A stretch of 46,065 nucleotides of DNA from Paludibacteraceae bacterium. GTDB taxonomy: Bacteria > Bacteroidota > Bacteroidia > Bacteroidales > Paludibacteraceae. A program made the position numbers and the translations under genes. The DNA lies in assembly GCA_017553575.1 (NCBI GenBank), contig JAFZKQ010000089.1:1-46065 (forward strand). The letters run 5' to 3'. A model generated the notes under the pieces. The model did not search any database. It worked only from the letters and a program-made list of their open reading frames with translations, and had not been told where the DNA came from. Position 1 is the first letter of the stretch; each line of letters begins with the position of its first letter. This document shows, piece after piece, positions 16,465-25,855 of this stretch.

Positions 16465-19161
16465 TCACTTTTTTCTCAACGAACTAAGCATTCCCTCCAA
16501 TTGGAAGAGATCGACCACCAAAACCTCACGTGGCTTACTGCCTCGTGTTGGACCGACAATGCCTGCCGCCTCCAATTGATCCATGATTCGTCCCGCACGG
16601 TTATAGCCCAAGGAGAATTTACGTTGAATCAACGAGGTGGAGCCCAACTGCTCCGAAACAATCAATTCGGCCGCTTGGTCGAACATCGGGTCAAGTTTAT
16701 TCAAGTCAACATCGGCAGCACCCGACTCACCGCCTTCAGAAGAATCCACCTCAGGCAACAAGAAGGCCGTAGGATAACCCTGCTGATTAGATATATATTC
16801 CGTGATTTTTTCCACTTCCGGCGTATCCACAAATGCACACTGCACACGCGTCATGTCGCTTCCTTGCAAATATAGCATATCTCCTCGACCAATCAACTGA
16901 TTGGCACCTGGCGCATCGAGAATCGTACGCGAATCGATCATGGATGCCACACGGAAGGCTATACGGGCAGGGAAGTTTGCCTTAATCGTACCCGTGATGA
17001 TGTTCGTGGTCGGACGCTGAGTGGCGATGACCATGTGGATGCCGACCGCACGAGCCAACTGGGCAATACGTGCGATAGGGTGTTCGACCTCTTTTCCTGC
17101 CGTCATGATCAAATCACCGAACTCATCGATAATCACCACAATATAAGGCAAATAGCGATGCCCGTTATTCGGATTCAAATGACGATTGATGAATTTTTCG
17201 TTATACTCCTTGATATTACGGACACGAGCTGCCTTCAACAAATCGTAACGCGTATCCATCTCCTTACAAAGGGAGCTGAGCGTCTGTACAACCTTCGTGA
17301 CATCGGTCACAATTGCATCCTCCTCGTCAGGCAACTTCGCCAAGAAGTGGTGGTCGATATTGGAATAGACCGTAAACTCCACCTTCTTTGGATCCACCAT
17401 CACCAGTTTCAACTGGGATGGGTGCTTTTTGTAAAGCAATGAGGTGATAATCGCATTCAGACCGACGGACTTTCCTTGACCGGTCGCACCTGCGACAAGC
17501 AAGTGAGGCATCTTCGCCAAGTCGGCCATGAAGACCTCGTTCGTAATGGTACGTCCGAAAACGACAGGCAAGTCGTATTTTGTCTCTTGGAACTTCTTGG
17601 AGGCAATCACGTTACGCATCGGAACGATCTGCGCCGTGCTGTTCGGCACCTCAATACCGATTGTACCCTTGCCCGGTATAGGAGCAATGATACGGATACC
17701 CAAAGCGGCAAGGCTCAGGGCTATATCGTTTTCCAAATTCTTAATCTTAGCAATACGGGTTCCCGGAACAGGGACAATCTCATACAACGTCACCGTAGGA
17801 CCCACCGTGGCCGCCACCCTGTCAATCTTGATACCATAGTTCGACAATGTCTCCACAATCTTATCCTTATTGGCGTTCTGCTCCTCCATATTGATGGTGT
17901 TGTCAACATTCGGATATTGCTTCAACAAATCGAGCGTCGGATATTTATAGTTCGACAAGTCAAGCGTCGGATCATACGGCTTGGTGAGATCCTCCTCTAA
18001 TACCGTATCCACCTCATGCTTAACCACATCAAAGCCAACCTCATCACCCAAATTTTCAGGTTCGCCCACATCTTTCGAATCAGGCTTCTCAATAGTATCG
18101 GAGACCTTATCGTCATCCGTTCCTTGGGCAAGGTTAATTTCAAAGGCGGAGCCGTCAGCCGCCGCTGCGACAACCGTTGACTGAAGTTGATCGCTCTCTC
18201 CTACCCCATCAGAATTGTCAGACGGAACCTCCGGCGCACTCTTTGATTTATCGTCATCTTCATCCGTGTCCGGAATTTGGAATATCTCTGTTTTTCCAAC
18301 GTTCTCATCCTCACCAGTTTCCCCATTTTCACCTTCACCACCGTCAGGATTTTCAAGGTTATTTTCAGAAGAAGGGTTCTCGGCGTTACCAGAGGTGTTT
18401 TCACCTTCGCCCTCGCCCAATCCAGCAGGATTAGGATTCTCTCCGTCCGTATCGCTTCCCATCGGTTGATCTCCATTGTCGCCCTCTCCATTCTGGGTAA
18501 CGACTTCAGGTTTATTACGCTTGAAGAACTTATCACGGAGACGTCTCAAAAATGGCAACGTAGCGGAAAACTCCACTATCAGGAATGCCAATAGCGTAAT
18601 TCCTAAGAACAAGAAGGTTCCGACCCAGCCAATCTGAGCCTCCAACCATTTACTCAAATAATACCCATGATCACCTCCTAAATAGAGGAACTTATCTTCG
18701 TATACTGGGACAAAGAAGAATCCGAAAAACAGAGAGACCCAAAAGAGGGCAAAGGCACAAACCACAAAAGTTCGGAATATAGGCAACTTCTTAATTCCCA
18801 ATCCTCTAATACCTATAATGGAGACAAAGAACAAAGGGAAGAAACAAGAGACACCAAACGTATGGTTGATGAAGAAATCGGCAAGGTAAGCACCCCGATA
18901 TCCCGTCCAGTTCTTTATATTACTTCTAAGGTCAAGTGTTGAGCCCGGATCGGCCGCCTGCAAAATGCTTTGATCCTCCCAACCGGTAAAAAAGAAAGAG
19001 ATGAACGCCAAAAAGAAATAAAGACATCCAATAACGATGAACAGTCCCGCACAAATACGAGTCCTCTCATCCTTAAAAAAACGCACCAACCTACCCGGCT
19101 TCTTTTCCCTTTTTGGTTCGGCTTCCTTAGTTGTTACCTTATCTTTATCTTTTTTTGACAT
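16465..19161 (-). CDS. ftsK: DNA translocase FtsK
   Basis: 898 residues. I use the ATG at 19161 (MSKKDKDK), because a promoter box at 19188-19195 lies downstream of the longer frame's ATG at 19209. Layout: four membrane helices within the first ~200 residues, a long acidic Gly/Glu/Asn/Pro linker (about 215-390), the alpha domain (from PTLDLLKQYPN near 410), and the beta domain with Walker A GATGQGKS (558-565) and Walker B IIDEF (Asp679, Glu680). The C-terminal winged-helix gamma domain (LGSTSLIQRKFSLGYNRAGRIMD) reads the polar guide sequences. FtsK pumps the chromosome dimer-resolution region across the septum as a hexamer. It is flanked on both sides by ATPase-dead paralogues. Confidence 0.97.
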   Translation of the reverse strand: MSKKDKDKVTTKEAEPKREKKPGRLVRFFKDERTRICAGLFIVIGCLYFFLAFISFFFTGWEDQSILQAADPGSTLDLRSNIKNWTGYRGAYLADFFINHTFGVSCFFPLFFVSIIGIRGLGIKKLPIFRTFVVCAFALFWVSLFFGFFFVPVYEDKFLYLGGDHGYYLSKWLEAQIGWVGTFLFLGITLLAFLIVEFSATLPFLRRLRDKFFKRNKPEVVTQNGEGDNGDQPMGSDTDGENPNPAGLGEGEGENTSGNAENPSSENNLENPDGGEGENGETGEDENVGKTEIFQIPDTDEDDDKSKSAPEVPSDNSDGVGESDQLQSTVVAAAADGSAFEINLAQGTDDDKVSDTIEKPDSKDVGEPENLGDEVGFDVVKHEVDTVLEEDLTKPYDPTLDLSNYKYPTLDLLKQYPNVDNTINMEEQNANKDKIVETLSNYGIKIDRVAATVGPTVTLYEIVPVPGTRIAKIKNLENDIALSLAALGIRIIAPIPGKGTIGIEVPNSTAQIVPMRNVIASKKFQETKYDLPVVFGRTITNEVFMADLAKMPHLLVAGATGQGKSVGLNAIITSLLYKKHPSQLKLVMVDPKKVEFTVYSNIDHHFLAKLPDEEDAIVTDVTKVVQTLSSLCKEMDTRYDLLKAARVRNIKEYNEKFINRHLNPNNGHRYLPYIVVIIDEFGDLIMTAGKEVEHPIARIAQLARAVGIHMVIATQRPTTNIITGTIKANFPARIAFRVASMIDSRTILDAPGANQLIGRGDMLYLQGSDMTRVQCAFVDTPEVEKITEYISNQQGYPTAFLLPEVDSSEGGESGAADVDLNKLDPMFDQAAELIVSEQLGSTSLIQRKFSLGYNRAGRIMDQLEAAGIVGPTRGSKPREVLVVDLFQLEGMLSSLRKK

Positions 19162-19187
19162 ACTTAAATCCCCGTTTAAAGCAAATA

Positions 19188-19195
19188 CAAAGATA
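19188..19195 (-). promoter_or_regulatory. -7 promoter box for ftsK
   Basis: TATCTTTG on the minus strand, 27 nt upstream of the ATG at 19161. Its position inside the longer open frame decides the start. The rest of the 236-nt gap before ftsK holds nothing else I recognise. Confidence 0.55.
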
Positions 19196-19397
19196 CTAAA
19201 AATTGGCAAATAGAAATGCCCTTTCGCTCGGCTTTTTCTCTTGGAGAATCGCTTGCACGAAACTTTTCGCTATGTTGGTTAACTATCAGCTTCTTACAAG
19301 TTTCACAGATTCGAAGAAGGAACTCTTCGTGTCGTCATGAAGAAGAGTCACACACCATATAATCCAAAGAGACAACTACATCTGAATCAACCAATTC

Positions 19398-20888
19398 CTA
19401 ATCATCCACCTTCGGCAGCAAGAAAACCTCCGAACCATCTTGCTGATTGGAGATGAACTCCGTGACAGCCGCCACCTCCGACGTATCAACAAAAGCACAT
19501 TGTACACGGATTGTATCCAGACCACGCTGATTGAGCAATTCGCCAGAGTCCATCATCCGATTAGTTCCCAACACATCATAAATTTCCAGCAAGTCACTGT
19601 CCTTAAAGGTCATACGCACATGAAAATAGGTCTTAAAACGATCTGTAAGATTCAGTTTCCGAGAGTGGGTGGCGACAACTAGGTGAATACCTACCCTATG
19701 TGCCAATTGAGCAATATCAGCCAACACAGATTCCATCTCACCTCCTACCGTCAAAATCAAATCTTCAAACGAATCCACAACCACTACAATATAAGGCATA
19801 TAGCGATGCCCTTGAGCCAGATCCAACCGCTGGTCGAGAAACTTCTCATTATAGTCATCCACGTGCATGACACGAGCCGATTTCAACAAGGCGAAGCGAA
19901 AATCCATCTCCTTTTTCAACGCTTCGAGCGTCTTTAGGGCTTTTCTCGCATCCGTCACGATCGCCGAATCCTCATCTGGCAATTTCGCCAAAAATTGACG
20001 TTCGATTTTAGCATAAACAGCGAATTCTATCCTACTTGGGTCAATCAACACAAATTTTAACTGGGAAGGACTCTTTTTATAGAGCAACGAAGTGATGAGG
20101 AGATTCAAAAGGTTTTTACATTGAACACTCGCCCCTGACACCAACAGATGAGGCATCCTTGTCAAATCGAACATAAAGTGATCATTTGTGATTGTATACC
20201 CCAAGGCGACAGGCAAATGACTCTTTGTCACTTGAAACTTTCTAGAGGCTATCAAACTACGCAACGGATTGATCTGCTCCTTATTATTGGGCACCTCAAC
20301 CCCGATAGCACTCTTATTTGGAATAGGGGAAATGATACGAGTACCCCAAACGGAAAAACTAAAGAGAATATCGTTTCCTAAATACTTCATCTTGGAGAAA
20401 CGGAACCCTGGGGCAGGCACTAACTCATAAAAACTCCCCGCAATCCCAACAGTAAGCGTCACATTCACAATTTGGATGCCGTAATCCGAAAAAATTTGAA
20501 GAAGTTTATCTTTCTCCGATATGAGATTCCGCACGAGCTTCTCATCAACCTTCCAATCAGGATATTGACGAAGCAAATCTATCGTTGGAAACTTATATGT
20601 AGAGCGATTATTATTCGTAGCGCACAATTCTCCCAACTTATTCTCCGAAAGCACTTTATGATTTTTGACAACAAACCAGAAATCCTCTGCAAACCGCCAC
20701 TTGTTCGTACCGGAAAGAACTCCATTCTCAGTAATAAAAGCAAGCATACGCGAAACCTCCTCAAAGTGTTCTTTCGGAACGGAAATCCTCTCTCTATCTT
20801 TTTTAGGTTCAGCTGTTTGTCCTAAATTCGGTTTCTCTTCAGATTTCTTTTTCTTGAAAATTCTTTTGAACAACGAGAACAATTTCAT
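19398..20888 (-). CDS. FtsK-like paralogue (alpha and beta domains) with degenerate Walker motifs
   Basis: 496 residues from the ATG at 20888. The N-terminus is basic (MKLFSLFKRIFKKKKSEEK) with no membrane helices. An unfamiliar ~100-residue segment follows, then the FtsK alpha domain (TIDLLRQYPD; GSFYELVPAPGFRFSKMKYLGNDI) and beta domain. Identity to the adjacent FtsK is extensive (FLAKLPDE...AIVTDA; VQCAFVDTSEV; EFISNQQ). The P-loop reads GASVQCKN (252-259: the last Gly is Cys and Ser is Asn, although Lys258 remains). Walker B reads VVVDSF (Asp372 kept, catalytic Glu replaced by Ser373). The gamma domain is absent. The frame is intact and the fold-bearing residues are conserved, so it looks selected as a non-hydrolysing protein rather than decaying. 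It lies 236 nt upstream of ftsK on the same strand. Confidence 0.87.
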   Translation of the reverse strand: MKLFSLFKRIFKKKKSEEKPNLGQTAEPKKDRERISVPKEHFEEVSRMLAFITENGVLSGTNKWRFAEDFWFVVKNHKVLSENKLGELCATNNNRSTYKFPTIDLLRQYPDWKVDEKLVRNLISEKDKLLQIFSDYGIQIVNVTLTVGIAGSFYELVPAPGFRFSKMKYLGNDILFSFSVWGTRIISPIPNKSAIGVEVPNNKEQINPLRSLIASRKFQVTKSHLPVALGYTITNDHFMFDLTRMPHLLVSGASVQCKNLLNLLITSLLYKKSPSQLKFVLIDPSRIEFAVYAKIERQFLAKLPDEDSAIVTDARKALKTLEALKKEMDFRFALLKSARVMHVDDYNEKFLDQRLDLAQGHRYMPYIVVVVDSFEDLILTVGGEMESVLADIAQLAHRVGIHLVVATHSRKLNLTDRFKTYFHVRMTFKDSDLLEIYDVLGTNRMMDSGELLNQRGLDTIRVQCAFVDTSEVAAVTEFISNQQDGSEVFLLPKVDD

Positions 20889-21069
20889 GCACATAACTAT
20901 AATTCCTTTGGTTAATAAATTCAAGCACAAAGGAAACGGGAAGTTGTGCCAGATTAAGGCAGAGGTTTGAGTATAATAGGGGGATTTTTCGCTTTTTTAA
21001 TTACCCAGCTAGTTTTTCTCCACGGTTGGTCTGTGCACTCAGGAAGAAGGATGGAATCCTTCACGATCC

Positions 21070-21729
21070 CTACAAACAAGTCAACAAATCCTTCGGATGA
21101 TGCAGAAGAAGCGAAGCACCGTGACTTAAAAGAAATTGTTCCGAACGAAAGCCCCAAGTAACAGAGGCACAAGCAACTCCAGCATTCGCTGCTGTTTGGA
21201 TATCGACATCCGAATCGCCTACATAAAGGGTCTCCGAGGGCTGACAATTCAATTGTCTCATCGCCACATGTAGCATCTCCGGCGAAGGTTTCTTAGGTAT
21301 GCCCAACTCACGCTCGTTCTCGCCCACTGCCACGGAGATACAATCCGAGAAAAACTCCTCGTTCAGTTGCTTTACCTCTTTGTCGGGTTTGTTGGATACG
21401 ATGGCCATCTTCACCCCTTCCTTCTTCAAAGCCTGCAATAGAGATTGGATGCCTTCATAGGGAGCAGAGTGGTCACGGCAATGCGCAGCATAGTAAGTTC
21501 GAAAAACAGACAAAACCTCGTCCAGCCGTTCTTTGGGGAAATCCGTTGGAACAGCCCGCTCCATCAACTTCCGCACACCGTTGCCGACAAACGAGCAGAC
21601 CTCGTCCCTACTCCGTTCTGGTAAGCCGAAATGATTCAACGCATGATTGGCACTCAAATGAAGATCGTCCAACGTATCCATCAAAGTTCCGTCCAAATCG
21701 AATATGACTGCTTTATAACTGCCACCCAT
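21070..21729 (-). CDS. gph: HAD-family phosphatase, phosphoglycolate phosphatase-like
   Basis: 219 residues, HAD subfamily IA. Motif I is VIFDLDGTLMDT (nucleophile Asp near residue 10), motif II IVSNKPD, and motif IV VGDSDVDIQTAANAG with the Mg-binding Asp pair. The four-helix cap lies between residues 15 and 90. This set fits Gph, which removes phosphate from 2-phosphoglycolate, but beta-phosphoglucomutase-like or pyrophosphatase relatives share it, so the substrate is uncertain. It is followed by a 181-nt gap and preceded 63 nt upstream by the helicase gene on the same strand. Confidence 0.85.
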   Translation of the reverse strand: MGGSYKAVIFDLDGTLMDTLDDLHLSANHALNHFGLPERSRDEVCSFVGNGVRKLMERAVPTDFPKERLDEVLSVFRTYYAAHCRDHSAPYEGIQSLLQALKKEGVKMAIVSNKPDKEVKQLNEEFFSDCISVAVGENERELGIPKKPSPEMLHVAMRQLNCQPSETLYVGDSDVDIQTAANAGVACASVTWGFRSEQFLLSHGASLLLHHPKDLLTCL

Positions 21730-21792
21730 TTCTTATTCTCGCATTAACAATTTGATTTTCAGCAAATAAAATTCTTAATTCTTAATTAAATT

Positions 21793-23793
21793 CTACTCTT
21801 CCTCTTCTCCCCGTGCAATGTTCCAATACTTCATCGCCAACTGCATCTCCCCCATCTTGGAGTAGGCGTCGCCTAAATATTCGTTTGCCATCCGATGCGT
21901 AGGTTTCAGAGAGACCGCTTTCAACAGATCCGACATTGCACCTTCATAATTCATCAAACTCAAACGGTTCTTGCCCCGATTATAGAGTGCCTTAAACAAT
22001 AGTGGACTTAGGCGAACCGCACGATCCAACGATTTCTCAGCCTCAAGGAAGTCGCCCATATCATAAAGCGTCACCCCTTTTCGAACCAAAGCATCCACAT
22101 TGTCGGGATTAAGGAAGAGCGCCTTATTATAGTTTGCCAAAGCCGATTTAGGATCTTTCAGTTTCAACATACATTCATTTCCCATCTGATAGTACTCATC
22201 CGACATATCAGCAAACTTCGCACGCTGGGCCATCATTTTATCCCGCAACGCTTGATTTTCCGTCTCCAACTGCTTGATGACGCCCAATTTCTTCCGGATA
22301 TAGCGTTTCGCAAGCGGAGTCTCTATCTCATAACGGGAGTGGATGGCTTGGAAAAAGGCCTCCAACATACCGTCAAAATCACGTTCGTCAAAAAGTTTGT
22401 TGGCTTGGGCATAAAGAATGTCCGCCTTCGCCTGCTTCATCACCTTGTCAATCAGCAAACGATTGTTGTATTGCTTGGCGAACTCCACCACATCCCGACT
22501 GACGAAGACATCGGATTGGTTCACCTGACGCTTCAACATCAAGCCAGTCAGCGACTTACAGCGGCTTAAAGCTACATAAGTCTGGCCAGCGGCGAAGACA
22601 CCACCAGTCAAGTCGACAATCACCTTTTCAAAGGTCAAGCCTTGGCTCTTATGGACGGTAATGGCCCATGCCAAACGTAACGGATACTGAGTGAAAGTGC
22701 CCAACACCTCCTCCTTTATCTTGTTCTCCGCCTCGTCATAATAGTATCGGATATTATCCCAGCCCTCCATCTCCACCAGATACTCGTTGCCGTCCTCCAG
22801 CATCACATAGATTCGGTTCTCCTCATCAATATGGGAGATTTTGCCGATGGAGCCGTTGTACCAACGTTTTTCCCTATCGTTCTTGACAAAAAGCACCTGA
22901 GCATTCTCCTTCAGCTCCAATATCCGTTGCGTCGGAAGTGCCGACTCAGGGAACTCCCCCGTAATGACACCGTTATACTTAAAAGAATCCCCAGGAAGGG
23001 AGGCCAACTTGCTCTCGTTGATGAAATCCACCGTGTCGCGCTTCGTAGCCAAGGTAATGACAAAATCCTCATTGGCGGAAAACTTGTCCATGCGACATTC
23101 GTTGTTCAATGCGTTCAAGTCGGCAGCCGTAACATTGTTGACCCTGATATGGTCGAGCAAGCGCACGAAATGGGCATCACTTTGTCGATAGACATGCTGC
23201 AACTCAATCGTCACCAAAGGCATCTCGCGAAAAACGTTGGCGGAGAAGAAATAAGGATTGGAATAGAACCGAGAGAGAATCTGTTTTTGGTCGGACGGAA
23301 CCACCGGCTCCAACTGATACATATCGCCCACGAAAAGCATCTGCTTTCCGCCAAAAGGTTGCCGCATATTATGGGAGAAGATACGCAAGACCTTGTCCAT
23401 GAAATCGATCATGTCGGCCCGAACCATGGAAATCTCGTCGATAATAATCAATTCCGCCTTCTCAATCAGTTTCTTCTTCTCTTTCGTATACTTGAGAAAC
23501 TCAAAGATGCGGTTGTTTTTCAAACTCAAATCAGGGTCGTCAGGCATCATCGGACGAAAAGGCATCTTAAAAAAGGAGTGGATGGTAACGCCACCGGCAT
23601 TGATGGCCGCCACCCCCGTAGGAGCCAAGACGACATGACGCTTGTTGACCTTTTCGCAGATATATCTTAGGAAGGTAGACTTACCCGTACCCGCCTTTCC
23701 CGTCAGGAACAAAGAGTTGTTGGTGTGCTTCACAATGTTCAGCGCACTCTGGAATTCGGCATTGTCCGTATCAATCTGCGAGTTGGTATTCAT
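21793..23793 (-). CDS. PIF1-family helicase with C-terminal TPR repeats
   Basis: 666 residues from the ATG at 23793; the longer frame's ATG at 23823 sits about 13 nt from a TACTTTTG promoter box and would have almost no leader. Superfamily 1B helicase: Walker A GKAGTGKST (32-40), Walker B LIIIDEISMV, QHVYRQ, and LAWAITVHKSQGLTFEKVIVDL plus YVALSRC near the end of the motor. After a basic/coiled-coil stretch (KKLGVIKQLETENQALRDKM) come at least three TPR units (SDEYYQMGNECMLKLKDPKSALANYNKALFLNP and following). Bacterial PIF1 proteins unwind DNA 5' to 3' and resolve G-quadruplexes. The fused TPR tail suggests recruitment of a protein partner. Confidence 0.9.
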   Translation of the reverse strand: MNTNSQIDTDNAEFQSALNIVKHTNNSLFLTGKAGTGKSTFLRYICEKVNKRHVVLAPTGVAAINAGGVTIHSFFKMPFRPMMPDDPDLSLKNNRIFEFLKYTKEKKKLIEKAELIIIDEISMVRADMIDFMDKVLRIFSHNMRQPFGGKQMLFVGDMYQLEPVVPSDQKQILSRFYSNPYFFSANVFREMPLVTIELQHVYRQSDAHFVRLLDHIRVNNVTAADLNALNNECRMDKFSANEDFVITLATKRDTVDFINESKLASLPGDSFKYNGVITGEFPESALPTQRILELKENAQVLFVKNDREKRWYNGSIGKISHIDEENRIYVMLEDGNEYLVEMEGWDNIRYYYDEAENKIKEEVLGTFTQYPLRLAWAITVHKSQGLTFEKVIVDLTGGVFAAGQTYVALSRCKSLTGLMLKRQVNQSDVFVSRDVVEFAKQYNNRLLIDKVMKQAKADILYAQANKLFDERDFDGMLEAFFQAIHSRYEIETPLAKRYIRKKLGVIKQLETENQALRDKMMAQRAKFADMSDEYYQMGNECMLKLKDPKSALANYNKALFLNPDNVDALVRKGVTLYDMGDFLEAEKSLDRAVRLSPLLFKALYNRGKNRLSLMNYEGAMSDLLKAVSLKPTHRMANEYLGDAYSKMGEMQLAMKYWNIARGEEEE

Positions 23794-23835
23794 GATTTGT
23801 TTTTGAGTTGGAAAAACAGCCATTCTTCACTTGGG

Positions 23836-23843
23836 CAAAAGTA
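23836..23843 (-). promoter_or_regulatory. -7 promoter box for the PIF1-TPR helicase
   Basis: TACTTTTG on the minus strand fits TAnnTTTG. Transcription from it would begin near 23830, giving about 36 nt of leader to the ATG at 23793 and supporting that start. Confidence 0.5.
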
Positions 23844-23879
23844 CAAAAAAGTCGGCACTTAAAAGAGGAGTCCATGGCA

Positions 23880-23912
23880 CAAAAAAGAGAGACTGTAAAA
23901 TCCAGCCTCTCT
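23880..23912 (-). terminator. Intrinsic terminator after the serine palmitoyltransferase gene
   Basis: On the minus strand, AGAGAGGCTG pairs with CAGTCTCTCT (10 bp, one G-U), followed by a TTTTTT run. It starts 26 nt after the stop. Confidence 0.75.
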
Positions 23913-23937
23913 TCTCCTATTTAAAAAGGGAATATCC

Positions 23938-25125
23938 TTACTTGATAATTCCGAGTTTCTTTGCACACTTACCGATCTTCTCAAGAGCGATCTCCACTTG
24001 TTCCTTCGTGTGGGTTGCCATCAAAGAGAAACGAACCAACGTATCTTCAGGTGGCACGGCCGGACTCACGACTGGATTGATGAATACGCCATCCTCGAAC
24101 AACAGAGTGGTCATGAGGAATGTCTTCTGGTTGTCACGAATGAACAAAGGAATGATTGGCGTTTCCGTATGTCCGATCTCGAAGCCCATAGAGCGGAATC
24201 CGTCAAGAGCCATGTGGGTAAGATCCCACAAATGTTGAATACGCTCAGGCTCGCTCAACATGATGTCGATAGCAGCAATCACAGCAGCCGTCGCCGATGG
24301 AGTGGCACTTGCACTGAAAATATATGGTCTTGAGTGATGTCTCAACCAGTTGATTACCTCCTTGTTGGAAGCGACGAAACCACCGATAGAGGCAAATGAC
24401 TTACTGAACGTACCCATGATGACATCCACGTCGTCCGTAACACCGAAGTGGTTACAAACACCACGACCGTGGTCACCAAGAACACCTATACCATGAGCTT
24501 CATCCACATACACACTTGCATTGTACTTTTTGGAAAGAGCAACGATCTCAGGCAATTTGGCAATATCACCCTCCATGCTGAAGACACCATCCACCACGAT
24601 CAATTTCACCTTGTCAGGCTCGCATTTCTGCAAACACTTCTCCAAGGATTCCATGTCGTTGTGTTTGAATTTCATGGTTTTAGAAAACGACAATTGTTTT
24701 CCTGCCATGATAGAGGCATGATCCAACTCATCGAAGATAAGATAATCTTCCCTACCCGTCAAAGCTGAAACAACACCCAAATTCACATTGAAGCCCGTTG
24801 AATAAACCAACGCTTCCTCTTTACCAATAAGCTTAGCTAATTTTTGTTCCAATTGGATATGGAGATCCAATGTTCCGTTCAAGAAACGCGAGCCGGCACA
24901 ACCCGTACCGTACTTTTTGATGGCTTCTATTGATGCTTCCTTGATTTTAGGATGGTTGGTCAAACCCAAGTAACTGTTAGATCCAAACATCAAAACCTTC
25001 TTCCCATTGATGAGAACTTCTGTGTCTTGATCACTCTCAATCGCCCTGAAATATGGATAAATACCTGCAGCTTTTGCTCTCTGAGGCTCATCATATTTCG
25101 CCAGTTTCTCTTGTAATAAGTTCAT
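23938..25125 (-). CDS. spt: Serine palmitoyltransferase-type alpha-oxoamine synthase
   Basis: 395 residues. PLP fold-type I, alpha-oxoamine synthase family. Motifs: YGTGCAGSRFLNGT (72-85), the DEAHGIGVLGDHGRG block with Asp208, and GTFSKSFASIGG with the Schiff-base Lys242. Family members join an amino acid to an acyl-CoA: Ser plus palmitoyl-CoA (Spt), Gly plus acetyl-CoA (Kbl), Gly plus succinyl-CoA, or Ala plus pimeloyl-CoA (BioF). The close resemblance to Bacteroides Spt (including the N-terminal AKAAGIYPYFRAIESDQDTEV region) favours sphingolipid synthesis, a hallmark of Bacteroidota; 2-amino-3-ketobutyrate CoA ligase is the main alternative. It is monocistronic with its own terminator. Confidence 0.85.
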   Translation of the reverse strand: MNLLQEKLAKYDEPQRAKAAGIYPYFRAIESDQDTEVLINGKKVLMFGSNSYLGLTNHPKIKEASIEAIKKYGTGCAGSRFLNGTLDLHIQLEQKLAKLIGKEEALVYSTGFNVNLGVVSALTGREDYLIFDELDHASIMAGKQLSFSKTMKFKHNDMESLEKCLQKCEPDKVKLIVVDGVFSMEGDIAKLPEIVALSKKYNASVYVDEAHGIGVLGDHGRGVCNHFGVTDDVDVIMGTFSKSFASIGGFVASNKEVINWLRHHSRPYIFSASATPSATAAVIAAIDIMLSEPERIQHLWDLTHMALDGFRSMGFEIGHTETPIIPLFIRDNQKTFLMTTLLFEDGVFINPVVSPAVPPEDTLVRFSLMATHTKEQVEIALEKIGKCAKKLGIIK

Positions 25126-25855
25126 ATCTATGTACTTAGAATTTTGTATTTCTTACTTTCTATCGGTCTTTCCTTTTGAAACGTCAGACCCAATCCAACC
25201 ATTTCATTCGTATTAGACGTAAGCCCACACCATCTACGGAGAGTCTCGTCTACAAAGTTCGTGGACCTATAGATTTGTTATCCAATCGGTGATTTTCGAA
25301 TCTCACCGTATCTCTTTTTTGCCTTGCTTCACACAAAGCCAAGAAGGGATTCAAATCCAAATTGATTGCAAATATAGTCAATTTGTACATATATAGTCTT
25401 TTAAAAGCCCTATTTTTTAGGTTGGCCCTCGTGGGAAACTGATTCTCAACGTTTTTTCTATTCGATCTTGATGATTTTTCATGATTGTCTCCGAAAAATC
25501 CAGATTGCAAAAAAAATTTCCGAAAAAAGACTACCCATCAATTTTAATTTGTATCTTAGCAATGATTTTCGAGATGTACTTTTATTTACGACATTGATAT
25601 TGTTTTTTGAGAAAAGCAAAACTCACGACCATATTCGGTGGGCCATGAATTCATCAATACGACTCAAGAGACTAAAAGGAATGCCAATTTAAGGGCGTTG
25701 CACGTTTCTCACACCTATCATTAGACGAGACAAACAGATGTCTTTCCATTGTTTCCAGAAGACATCACTACGCCATCAAATCAACAACTCCTCGAATATC
25801 AATATTGCGTAGGATTTTAAGCAAACTTTTATTAATAATTAAAACGAAAAGGCTT
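25126..25855. other. Long divergent intergenic region
   Basis: 730 nt between spt (leftward) and the secreted repeat protein (rightward). It holds a probable spt promoter (25369-25376), a ~240-nt spt leader with a hairpin around 25288-25310 (CGGTGA/TCACCG arms), and AT-rich sequence. A short frame near 25620-25690 resembles nothing I know. I found no ncRNA or riboswitch signature that I can name. Confidence 0.5.
25369..25376 (-). promoter_or_regulatory. -7 promoter box for spt
   Basis: TATATTTG on the minus strand fits TAnnTTTG and lies 244 nt before the spt ATG. No clear TTTG is seen at the expected -33 distance. Confidence 0.4.

Noticed and set aside
17476-18000. Long antisense frames across ftsK
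   Set aside because: They mirror conserved FtsK coding sequence and have no independent features.
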